This document shows positions 59,201-64,000 of a stretch of DNA of 64,000 nucleotides, piece after piece. Below the pieces are notes generated by a model. The model was not told the DNA's origin, did not search any database, and saw nothing but the letters and a program-made list of their open reading frames with translations. The position numbers and the translations under genes were made by a program. This DNA comes from Candidatus Woesearchaeota archaeon. Its GTDB lineage: Archaea > Nanobdellota > Nanobdellia > Woesearchaeales > GW2011-AR4. The stretch is from NCBI GenBank assembly GCA_016187465.1, contig JACPJQ010000003.1:344139-408138 (forward strand), read 5' to 3'. Within the stretch, counting starts at the first letter, position 1, and the number at the start of each line of letters is the position of its first letter.

Positions 59201-59517
59201 AAATTTATTTCTCATTTTATGAGGGATTAAATGACAAACAGCATCTAAGTCCTTTAAACATAAACAAAGAAATTTTTGAGAGTATTGCAGACTTGATACG
59301 TAATAACATTAAAAATAAAAAATACCTTATTTTAATGCTTGAAGATTATGAAGAGATTGAATTTAAATATCGATGCAAGTATAGGGAGTTTATAGGAGTA
59401 TTAGCAATGTATATAAAAAAAGGAGAATTACAACTTAAATTTTCAAAAGGAAATTATCTTTTAATCAGGAAACCCCAAAATGGTGGAGTGGGGAGTGATT
59501 TGAACGGTCAAGATTGA
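56257..59517 (+). CDS. Large coiled-coil P-loop ATPase, unrecognised
   Basis: 1086 residues. A helical N-terminus is followed by a long coiled coil (about 120-185, EEEKKKYRQEIEEGKRELEEEK). Then an AAA/STAND-like NTPase: Walker A ILLGAFGSGKTVLFEF, Walker B MGVVIIIDGLHKG, and PLAFRDYIDELIP. About 550 residues of helical C-terminal sequence carry no recognised domain. It begins 12 bases after the GHKL gene with GGGGGT upstream. Base composition is AT-richer than its neighbours, consistent with acquisition. Possibly the effector or regulator of the NurA-HerA-GHKL set. Confidence 0.75.
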   Translation: MTNIHKLKEFIKNNYKLIFSNADLISSIKDLKKRKFVLEWNKQFGVPSEKEIADEATISLIEMKRIENEEQLNEQIKNIPFLRAFVTDINKFKGYLVRKDVSILISKEDIVKHKDEEFVRQRIGKVLEEEKKKYRQEIEEGKRELEEEKIKTKAEIEREKKQLEELKTELESYKVKEEEINAKLDIFLEEDSKKTSSIWWEKLGLIADPFPGENRGLWQAVESRFFNKDVDLQEKYDFFSNLLIRNPIFDDFEKKIVTYPMSFLNNTFILLGAFGSGKTVLFEFIAEESTKNNMLVIEVLLDVYKETTDMFRDFYRGILSSKTIKRHYEELFNTKIGSVVQNYDKEEVCEILNEIKHIRNYMGVVIIIDGLHKGQSPKSALNFIVSLQNFSDRLVKDGIGTSMIIAGGLDWRIALKEDPSLSGSISKNNVIELPEVDVPVAYNMLNKRFLSFANDTQKAITVQKANIERLYMALKKRISRPLAFRDYIDELIPSLKEGDIKNIHIHPLYSKEIISNIFDELNTNHYGLLTKLIKIKEFFSKKPGNAIKLIRFLSSVSFFVSKEDELYMENPSFFSMLLHFGLLEPGYSKERTGLKLSEEIRKFSLSIKEKYGYGFNEFIVELMKSKILELDNEKIEKDTIREEIRILENILYNNPNIKEKYHSEFQKMMEIHNQILRTSLIDEHIVEKTKESIKELLNILFIIVGLPSSNISYQKLNNKLLSHSYKWLFEYVKEYLEFSGKIYHLEKTFHTHEVREYQELYSDYNRSFLSIVRLIHDLIRSNSILSLNRHYLLLSDIDNLHKIRKYFLDEEYKKSVDFLNEFYEHKMRCNLYNILNIKYGDKYKSRLGAIVNQVIMINRQKSRKSLIISSDKDNILFDCDRTNYVLIILGEYQNQNNKRENWEQIFTYIFENFPLKSRLENHFTVIHPFITGSAHNWNKRDWEQNSDKLKEAIVDLADLSQSLNKSYSLLLEPKNIHIEDEKIYFSFYEGLNDKQHLSPLNINKEIFESIADLIRNNIKNKKYLILMLEDYEEIEFKYRCKYREFIGVLAMYIKKGELQLKFSKGNYLLIRKPQNGGVGSDLNGQD

Positions 59518-59574
59518 AATAACTAATACAGGGTTTGTTTGACTTGGCAAGTATGATAAATAGGGCAAATTAAA

Positions 59575-59688
59575 ATGAAATCAAACTTTAAGCTAAAAAA
59601 AGAGAAATCCATAATGTATTATTCCGGCTGGGGCAAAGGAAAACCAGTCAATGAAGAAAAATCAGAAAAACAGACAAAGCTTAAATGA
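59575..59688 (+). CDS. Tiny ORF, basic peptide
   Basis: 37 residues: MKSNFKLKKEKSIMYYSGWGKGKPV then an EK-rich tail. Too short for the track. The stop overlaps the next small ORF (ATGA), which argues that both are real. Function unknown; lies just after the defence operon. Confidence 0.4.
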   Translation: MKSNFKLKKEKSIMYYSGWGKGKPVNEEKSEKQTKLK

Positions 59689-59792
59689 AGGAAATCAAAT
59701 GCAAAGAATGCGGAAAACCAATTCCAGGCGTGGACTATAATGATAAGTATGTCCAATGCCCGCATTGTGGCGCTGTCTTTTCTAATGAGTAA
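59685..59792 (+). CDS. Mini zinc-ribbon protein
   Basis: 35 residues with two Cys pairs: IKCKECGKPIPG and VQCPHCGAVFSNE, a minimal rubredoxin/zinc-ribbon knuckle. Its ATG overlaps the preceding small ORF's stop. Such stand-alone ribbons occur in archaeal accessory regions. Partner unknown. Confidence 0.6.
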   Translation: MKEIKCKECGKPIPGVDYNDKYVQCPHCGAVFSNE

Positions 59793-59840
59793 AGCTTATT
59801 TTTAAAATAAAACTTATTTCTAGCCAAAGGGGGTGATAGA

Positions 59841-59969
59841 ATGAGCTTCATAGAACTATACGATAGAATAGACGCAAGGATTAAAGAATTAATTGATGAA
59901 GGCAAGAATGAGCAAGAAGCCAGAACATTGGCTTGGGAAGAGTATCATAAAGAAATTTATGAGGAGTAG
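59841..59969 (+). CDS. Small helical protein
   Basis: 42 residues (MSFIELYDRIDARIKELIDEGK, then EARTLAWEEYHKEIYEE). A strong ribosome-binding site AAGGGGGTGAT ends four bases before the ATG, so translation is likely. Amphipathic acidic helices; could be an antitoxin-like or DNA-mimic peptide, but this is a guess. Confidence 0.55.
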   Translation: MSFIELYDRIDARIKELIDEGKNEQEARTLAWEEYHKEIYEE

Positions 59970-60038
59970 ATTTCCTTAGGTTGCCAGTCTCGAGGTTTAT
60001 TCAGTTTGGAGCCTCATTTAGCTGGCAGCCTAAGAATT

Positions 60039-60695
60039 TCAAACAGCAAAGCATGCTTCAGGATTGCCTTTCATGTCCAAAAACTCCAAGTCCCAAGCAA
60101 GAGCAAATCTGACTAAAGAAACATCACCGTAAGGGTCTTCGCTTGTGCCAAGGGACTTAATTAGCCTGATATATTCCCTTTTTGTAATCTCGATAGCTTC
60201 TCTGGCATTACTTCCAGTCAATAGGGATTCTATCAGCTTAGTGCATGCCATTTTAAAAGGAAGTGCATTATTGTCTTTGCCTGGTGATGCGTGCCTTGTG
60301 GGGTCAGCCACAAGCATAAAATTTTCTTGGTAGCCAATGTACGCTTGAGTACCTTGCCTGACTGCTATGTCACCTAGCCCTGCCAAAGAGTCGCAAGCCA
60401 GCGAATATACAATTTTGTCTTTGGCAAGATTTATATTTTTACTATCAAGAATTACCTCATCTTTGTGCCCCCATATGGCCATTTTGTCTCCGTGTCCATT
60501 CAAAAATACTAGCCCTGGGTTTTCATGGGTCATGCTTTTCTCCAAATTTGGTCTAGTAACCTTATTGCCTTCAATATCAGAAACATGAAGTCCTTTGAGT
60601 TGCTTAGCTATTACTATTGCTTCTCTAGCGAAATAGTGCAAATAAGAGGTCGCAGGGTCATAATTTGGCCTGGTCAGCAGAAAACATTTGGTCAT
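60039..60695 (-). CDS. CHAT/caspase-like cysteine peptidase
   Basis: 218 residues. The catalytic dyad pattern of clan CD peptidases is seen as LVFLNGHGDKMAIWG (His after hydrophobic strand) and KIVYSLACDSLAGLGDIAVRQGTQAYIGYQENF (Cys in A-C-x-S followed by G-x-x-A-Y-I-G-Y), as in CHAT domains. No N-terminal TPR or signal. Such proteases act as effectors in prokaryotic immunity and regulated cell death. It is the third gene of a minus-strand unit, 2 bases after the 71-aa gene, next to the defence operon. Confidence 0.8.
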   Translation of the reverse strand: MTKCFLLTRPNYDPATSYLHYFAREAIVIAKQLKGLHVSDIEGNKVTRPNLEKSMTHENPGLVFLNGHGDKMAIWGHKDEVILDSKNINLAKDKIVYSLACDSLAGLGDIAVRQGTQAYIGYQENFMLVADPTRHASPGKDNNALPFKMACTKLIESLLTGSNAREAIEITKREYIRLIKSLGTSEDPYGDVSLVRFALAWDLEFLDMKGNPEACFAV

Positions 60696-60697
60696 TT

Positions 60698-60913
60698 TTA
60701 CACATTGCTCGTTAATACTTTAAGCATCCTTATTTGTGTTTGCACTATTTTCCGTCCGAACTCGTCCCCTTTCTCAACATGGCTTATTAAGTCCTTAACA
60801 GTCAGCTCTTTGTCGCCGCCAAGCATTATCTTAGATTCCGGGCTTATAGCATTAAATCTTGCTAGAACCAGCTCTTTCTGTTCCTCATATATATCCACTT
60901 TGTCGCTTGTCAT
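60698..60913 (-). CDS. Small protein upstream of the CHAT protease
   Basis: 71 residues, helical (VDIYEEQKELVLARFNAISPESKIMLGGDKELTVKDLISHVEKGDEFGRKIVQTQIRMLKVLTSNV). The core resembles the short recognition region found in several small CHAT-associated or conjugative-relaxosome-like proteins, but I cannot place it. It overlaps the 59-aa gene (ATGA) and abuts the protease. The neighbour of 59 residues shares its general style (D-x-P-Y/L, K-M-L-x-x), so the two may be paralogues. Confidence 0.65.
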   Translation of the reverse strand: MTSDKVDIYEEQKELVLARFNAISPESKIMLGGDKELTVKDLISHVEKGDEFGRKIVQTQIRMLKVLTSNV

Positions 60914-61089
60914 AGTATGCCTAAAACCTCCATTTTTTCCAGCATTTTCTTTCCCAATGCTGTGTTATTTAAAATCTCATTGTAGGCAGCATTCCATGAA
61001 TATGGTTTATTGTCCATCACTACTATGACTTGTGACCTTTCCGGCTCAGGAAGATTAGCGTACGCTTTTAAAAATTTCTCTTTGCTCAT
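60910..61089 (-). CDS. Small protein, first gene of the CHAT unit
   Basis: 59 residues, absent from the track. Begins MSKEKFLKAYANLPEPERSQVI, then VVMDNKPYSWNAAYNEILNN and TALGKKMLEKMEVLGIL. AGGTGAGG lies before the ATG, and the stop overlaps the next gene. A minus-strand TATA-like ACATTTAAATTG is at about 61131-61142. Helical; function unknown. It shares a layout with the 71-aa protein (D-K-x(3)-W/V-x-A/D, then G-x-K/x-M-L), so the two may be related regulators of the protease. Confidence 0.7.
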   Translation of the reverse strand: MSKEKFLKAYANLPEPERSQVIVVMDNKPYSWNAAYNEILNNTALGKKMLEKMEVLGIL

Positions 61090-61196
61090 TGTAATACCTC
61101 ACCTGCAGCCTTCAACTAATCCAGTAGCCTAACAATTTAAATGTATATAAATCTATCTATTGCCTTTTTCAATATACGGACATCTTTTATTTTATC

Positions 61197-61547
61197 TCAT
61201 CTCAATCTTTTACATTCAGTTTTTTTTATTCTATGGATTATTCCATACTTAAGGTATTTGGTATTCCTCACAATCCCAATTTCATCAACATGGTATTCCG
61301 GGTCAAAAATAAAGTTGCATACAATATAACCTTTCTGCCTTAAAATGTTTATAATTCTGCGATAAGCGTCATCCTTATAAACTGCTTCTTTTTCTTTTAT
61401 CTCATCAAATTCAATTGAAGTTGCAGCTTCCTTGAGGTCTTCTTCAATCTTATCTTGCTCTTTTGGAGTTGCCAGAATAGTGCTTTGATGCTCATGCTCG
61501 TACCATGTATAGTGCAATTCAAAAAGATTTAATCTTTCGTTTTCCAT
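61197..61547 (-). CDS. Hypothetical protein
   Basis: 116 residues, not recognised. Contents: NLFELHYTWYEHEHQSTILATPKEQDKIEEDLKEAA, an acidic N-terminal half, and a basic C-terminus ending HRIKKTECKRLR. Soluble alpha-beta. Third gene of the AbrB-led unit (62171 to 61197), 7 bases after the 96-aa gene. Confidence 0.6.
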   Translation of the reverse strand: MENERLNLFELHYTWYEHEHQSTILATPKEQDKIEEDLKEAATSIEFDEIKEKEAVYKDDAYRRIINILRQKGYIVCNFIFDPEYHVDEIGIVRNTKYLKYGIIHRIKKTECKRLR

Positions 61548-61554
61548 TTGACTT

Positions 61555-61845
61555 TTATTCTTCCAAATCCCACTTTAAAATATAAGGCGTTTCATGCGGC
61601 CCATTGTCTATCTTCTCAGGATCCTTGCAGGAAAGATTTTTAACCATCTTCTGATACATTTCCTTATGCCACTCATCTTTGTCAGACTTGTATCTTTTCA
61701 AAGTATTCTTTGCATCTTTGAGCAAATCAATCCTTAGCTTATTCCATGCCTTTAATGCACACTCATAGGTTTTGTGAATGCTTTTAAGCATATTATGGTC
61801 AACTCCTTTTTGCCCAACCACATAAACTTCAATTTTTTCGCTCAT
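61555..61845 (-). CDS. Hypothetical protein
   Basis: 96 residues. The N-terminal strand EKIEVYVVGQKGVDHNMLKSIHKTYECALKAWNKLRIDLL is followed by charged helices. Length and style resemble the small antitoxin-linked or phage-type orphans of archaeal accessory regions. The start overlaps the AbrB-like gene's stop by 4 bases. Confidence 0.6.
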   Translation of the reverse strand: MSEKIEVYVVGQKGVDHNMLKSIHKTYECALKAWNKLRIDLLKDAKNTLKRYKSDKDEWHKEMYQKMVKNLSCKDPEKIDNGPHETPYILKWDLEE

Positions 61846-62171
61846 TTTCTTTTACCTTTCTTTTTAGCCCTAACTTCCTCAACAACTTTGTTTTTAAGCC
61901 CAATTGAAGGCTTATATTTTGCGCTGCGTATTCTTTTCAAAACTTTAAAAACGTCCTCTTTGCCCAATTTTTTAAATCTTTTTTTGGCTTTTCTCAGTCT
62001 CTTTGTAGCTTCATGAAAATTCTTATTGACTTTTATCATTAACAACACATTATTCAGAGGATAAACCAAAAGATGGGAGCCCTTTCTTAAACCCATATAT
62101 TTTCTTAATTCCTTAGGCAGAGTTATCCTCCATTTTGAGTCAATTTGTAAGATGTAATATTTTATTGCCAT
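61842..62171 (-). CDS. AbrB-like DNA-binding protein with basic tail
   Basis: 109 residues. AbrB/SpoVT swapped hairpin: LQIDSKWRITLPKELRKYMGLRKGSHLLVYPLNNVLLMIK, then a 60-residue lysine/arginine-rich tail ending AKKKGKRK. It could be a local regulator or antitoxin for the small proteins that follow it. First gene of the unit and coupled to the next by ATGA overlap. Confidence 0.78.
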   Translation of the reverse strand: MAIKYYILQIDSKWRITLPKELRKYMGLRKGSHLLVYPLNNVLLMIKVNKNFHEATKRLRKAKKRFKKLGKEDVFKVLKRIRSAKYKPSIGLKNKVVEEVRAKKKGKRK

Positions 62172-62226
62172 TTTGATGAATGAGGAATTTTTACAAGATA
62201 ATAAAAATTCCGAATTTTAAGCAGAT

Positions 62227-62949
62227 TTAGTCTTTGATATAGCTATTTAATGTGTGATGCTTGCTTATAATACCTTCTCTTGAAATTACTACTTTTCCAG
62301 GCTCAAGAACATTGAAATTATTCAAATAATAGGGGTTTCTATACGAAAATCTTATGCTCCAAAACCCGAAAATAATCAAAAATATGAAAGGTACGCAAAA
62401 TAACCCAGCCAGAGCCCTAATGAACACATTTTCCATAAGAGAGATGCTTTTTGGAATATGATAAGTGACAAAATATAGGGCAGCAGCTATTACAAGAAAT
62501 CCCATGATTACAGCAAAAGCACCAGCGCCAAACCATCTTGCCGGCTTTCTTCCTATGCGAAACCATCTTGCTGAAACCTGCTTGCCTGATGCTTTCCATT
62601 CTTCATGCTTTATTCTGTTAAACATAATGAAAAGCCATATTATTGCTGGAATGTAAAGGTACAGCATTGCAAATGGGCTGAAGAACATCAGGATAAATAA
62701 TATTGAGATGTACCATTTAATGTCTTCTTTTGATTTGGTAATAAGCTTGACTTTGAGCAGTAATTTAGCTAAAAAGCTATTTTCATTGTACAATTTCTTC
62801 TCTTTTGTTGCTCTTGAAAAGATAAAAATGCCTACAAGTAATAAAGGCAAGCCTACAATTAAGCCGACTACAGGAACAAAAAGCAGTAATATGCCTAGCA
62901 AAATCAGCAAAAATCCTTGTGTTCTGAAGATTGCTCTTAAAAGGCCCAT
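62227..62949 (-). CDS. Polytopic membrane protein
   Basis: 240 residues from Met 62949 (the track begins at 62991; both are possible). Hydrophobic helices at LLILLGILLLFVPVVGLIVGLPLLLVGIFIF, YISILFILMFFSPFAMLYLYIPAIIWLFIMF, AFAVIMGFLVIAAALYFVTY and FCVPFIFLIIFGFWS. A short C-terminal soluble part follows (LNNFNVLEPGKVVISREGIISKHH). Not recognised. It is divergent from the winged-helix gene at 63035, whose product may regulate it. Confidence 0.65.
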   Translation of the reverse strand: MGLLRAIFRTQGFLLILLGILLLFVPVVGLIVGLPLLLVGIFIFSRATKEKKLYNENSFLAKLLLKVKLITKSKEDIKWYISILFILMFFSPFAMLYLYIPAIIWLFIMFNRIKHEEWKASGKQVSARWFRIGRKPARWFGAGAFAVIMGFLVIAAALYFVTYHIPKSISLMENVFIRALAGLFCVPFIFLIIFGFWSIRFSYRNPYYLNNFNVLEPGKVVISREGIISKHHTLNSYIKD

Positions 62950-63034
62950 AGTGAAACAGCATAGTTGTCTGGCTATATAAAGGTTACGCATAGATTACTT
63001 ATATATTTATTTAAGATTACTCAAAAACTATCTT

Positions 63035-63292
63035 ATGATTAGCGATGTTGCTTATTTAACCAGAAGCGAAAAGAAAAAGCAAATACTTCAGATACTGGAA
63101 AAGCCTAAAACACCTACACAGATAAGCAAGCTGCTGAAAATGCACAGGTCAAGCGCAAGCAAGATATTATTGCAGATGGAAAAGAAACAATTTGTAAAGT
63201 GTTTGAATCCTGACGACAAGATGGCTAGGTATTATCAAGCTACAGAGAAAGGGTTGAAGGTTTTGAAAGAGTTGGAGGAGATTGAGAAATAG
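63035..63292 (+). CDS. Winged-helix transcriptional regulator
   Basis: 85 residues, a compact winged helix: KKKQILQILEKPKTPTQISKLLKMHRSSASKILLQMEKKQFVKCLNPDDKMARYYQATEKGLKVL. The pattern is MarR/ArsR-like with the recognition helix RSSASKILLQM. Single-domain archaeal regulators of this sort usually control an adjacent gene; the divergent membrane protein is the closest candidate. Leaderless-type TATA-like AATATATTTATT region lies in the shared 43-85 base gap. Confidence 0.78.
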   Translation: MISDVAYLTRSEKKKQILQILEKPKTPTQISKLLKMHRSSASKILLQMEKKQFVKCLNPDDKMARYYQATEKGLKVLKELEEIEK

Positions 63293-63304
63293 AAAAAATT
63301 AAAG

Positions 63305-63394
63305 AAAAAAGCCACTCTGGCGTTTGAAAGAGGATTGTAATGAAATAAAGGAGAGTGGGTTATATATAATAAGTAGGGAATTTTCGAAGGAAAA
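63305..63394 (+). repeat. About 90-bp imperfect direct repeat, copy A
   Basis: Aligns with 63570-63659 at roughly 80 percent by eye. Shared blocks: TGTAATGAAATAAAG, GTTATATATAATAAGT and GGGAATTTT. Non-coding. It contains a TATA-like TATATATAATAA that would direct transcription rightward. Confidence 0.7.
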
Positions 63395-63403
63395 GAGCCT
63401 ACC

Positions 63404-63530
63404 AAAGCCTACCAAAAGGTTAAAAATTGCTTATTTATGAATTTGGAAGGGGAAAATTGCCTTTAAATGACTAAATGGAGTTAAATAGAGATTATTTCTG
63501 AAAATGGTAGGCTTTATTATTTTTTCTTGC
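63404..63530 (+). ncRNA. Candidate small RNA with terminator-like end
   Basis: AAAGCCTACCA (63404-63414) and TGGTAGGCTTT (63505-63515) form a perfect 11-bp stem around about 90 nt, directly followed by ATTATTTTTTCTT. The TATATATAATAA in repeat copy A lies about 35 bases before the stem. AGCCTACC is also present at 63396-63403. Looks like a transcript with long-range closing helix and T-rich terminator. Confidence 0.35.
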
Positions 63531-63569
63531 TCGACGATAAAATTTTAATATTTGCAAAAAAGCATAAAC

Positions 63570-63659
63570 AAAAAGAGCCTCTCTTGGCGATTGATAGAGG
63601 AATGTAATGAAATAAAGAAGGTCTGTTATATATAATAAGTCGGGAATTTTAAAGGAAAA
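63570..63659 (+). repeat. About 90-bp imperfect direct repeat, copy B
   Basis: Second copy of the 63305-63394 repeat. It is followed by two copies of ATTTGATAGGCGAA (63709 and 63769 area), making the 497-base gap 63293-63789 a repeat-rich non-coding region. Confidence 0.7.
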
Positions 63660-63789
63660 TTCGCCTGTCTTTCACCTACCATCTGTCATAAAATTACTTA
63701 TTCCAGTATTTGATAGGCGAAAATTAGTTCTAAATTGAAAAAGAAGGTAGAATTATGCTTATTTAGGCATTTGATAGGCGAACATAGAC

Positions 63790-64000
63790 TTATTTTAATC
63801 TAGTTAGAAATCTTTTGATTTCCTCTGGGTTGTCAGAAATAAACAATTTAATTGGCTTGTAATCAGTATGTGCATCATAATTTGTTGTGTGTATATTTAA
63901 ATAACGCTGTGACTTTTTGCTGGCCCTTACAGCATGAAAATTCTGATTACTCAAAGATTGTTTAGAATATATCAAACAATCAATCTTAAGCCCCGTCTTT
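63790..64000 (-). CDS. Partial hypothetical protein (runs off right edge)
   Basis: The track gives a 61-aa ORF with a TTG start at 63975, but the same frame is open to the window edge (KTGLKIDCLIYSKQ...), so this is the C-terminal part of a longer minus-strand gene. Visible sequence: NIHTTNYDAHTDYKPIKLFISDNPEEIKRFLTRLK. The D-C-L-I-Y-x-K pattern could be a nuclease strand, but this is too little to name it. Confidence 0.6.
   Translation of the reverse strand, partial: KTGLKIDCLIYSKQSLSNQNFHAVRASKKSQRYLNIHTTNYDAHTDYKPIKLFISDNPEEIKRFLTRLK

Noticed and set aside
63293-63789. Possible CRISPR array from repeated ATTTGATAGGCGAA and related motifs
   Set aside because: Only two close copies with unequal context and no regular spacer length; no cas genes in the window.

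Overview
The window reads as archaeal chromosome. It carries aIF2-alpha, Nop10, S27e, L44e, GINS, SRP54, TFB, endonuclease Q, AMP phosphorylase and intron-containing tRNAs with bulge-helix-bulge (BHB) splice motifs. The AT-rich composition, mostly leaderless genes behind TTTAWATA-type TATA boxes, a single large S-layer protein and many lineage-specific orphans suggest a DPANN archaeon (Woesearchaeota/Pacearchaeota-like). That placement is inference.

Layout. 1-4807 holds the 5' end of enolase and a minus-strand information-processing cluster (GINS, L44e, S27e, aIF2-alpha, Nop10, PAC2). A plus-strand membrane glycosyltransferase, led by an inverted-repeat-rich element, interrupts it. 4911-12427 holds a radical SAM enzyme, the S-layer gene with a duplicated Shine-Dalgarno leader, a GT2-TPR glycosyltransferase, and a divergent Tat-exported pair (class A beta-lactamase fold and lytic transglycosylase). 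12522-21470 is a minus-strand MoxR/DUF58/von Willebrand (Bat-type) operon with a MntA/HepT toxin-antitoxin module inside it. 21689-32926 holds ThrRS of bacterial type, a secreted beta-propeller with a membrane winged-helix partner, SRP54, EndoQ and orphans. 32984-42726 holds five intron-bearing tRNA genes (Tyr, Leu, Thr, Val, Ser), a pair of 93-bp direct repeats bracketing a secreted protein and three tandem paralogues, two membrane CBS proteins, an AI-2E-type permease and AMP phosphorylase. 42829-47755 holds TFB, Trm112-like, MGMT, MsrA and a nucleotidyltransferase pair.

48033-59517 is the most striking region. Nine plus-strand genes are packed with overlaps or tiny gaps behind an operator-like palindrome cluster: winged-helix nucleotidyltransferase, HEPN, PD-(D/E)XK nuclease, Vsr, cytosine-5 methyltransferase, NurA, HerA, a double GHKL ATPase and a 1086-aa P-loop ATPase. 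It looks like a composite anti-invader system. Just downstream are tiny ORFs and a minus-strand three-gene unit ending in a CHAT/caspase-like protease. An orphan cluster with an AbrB regulator, a membrane protein, and a repeat-rich non-coding end with a possible small RNA follow.

Four of the five tRNAs appear to carry two introns each. Three share a T-loop intron at 59/60 and one has an intron at 8/9. This pattern implies a splicing endonuclease of broad specificity.
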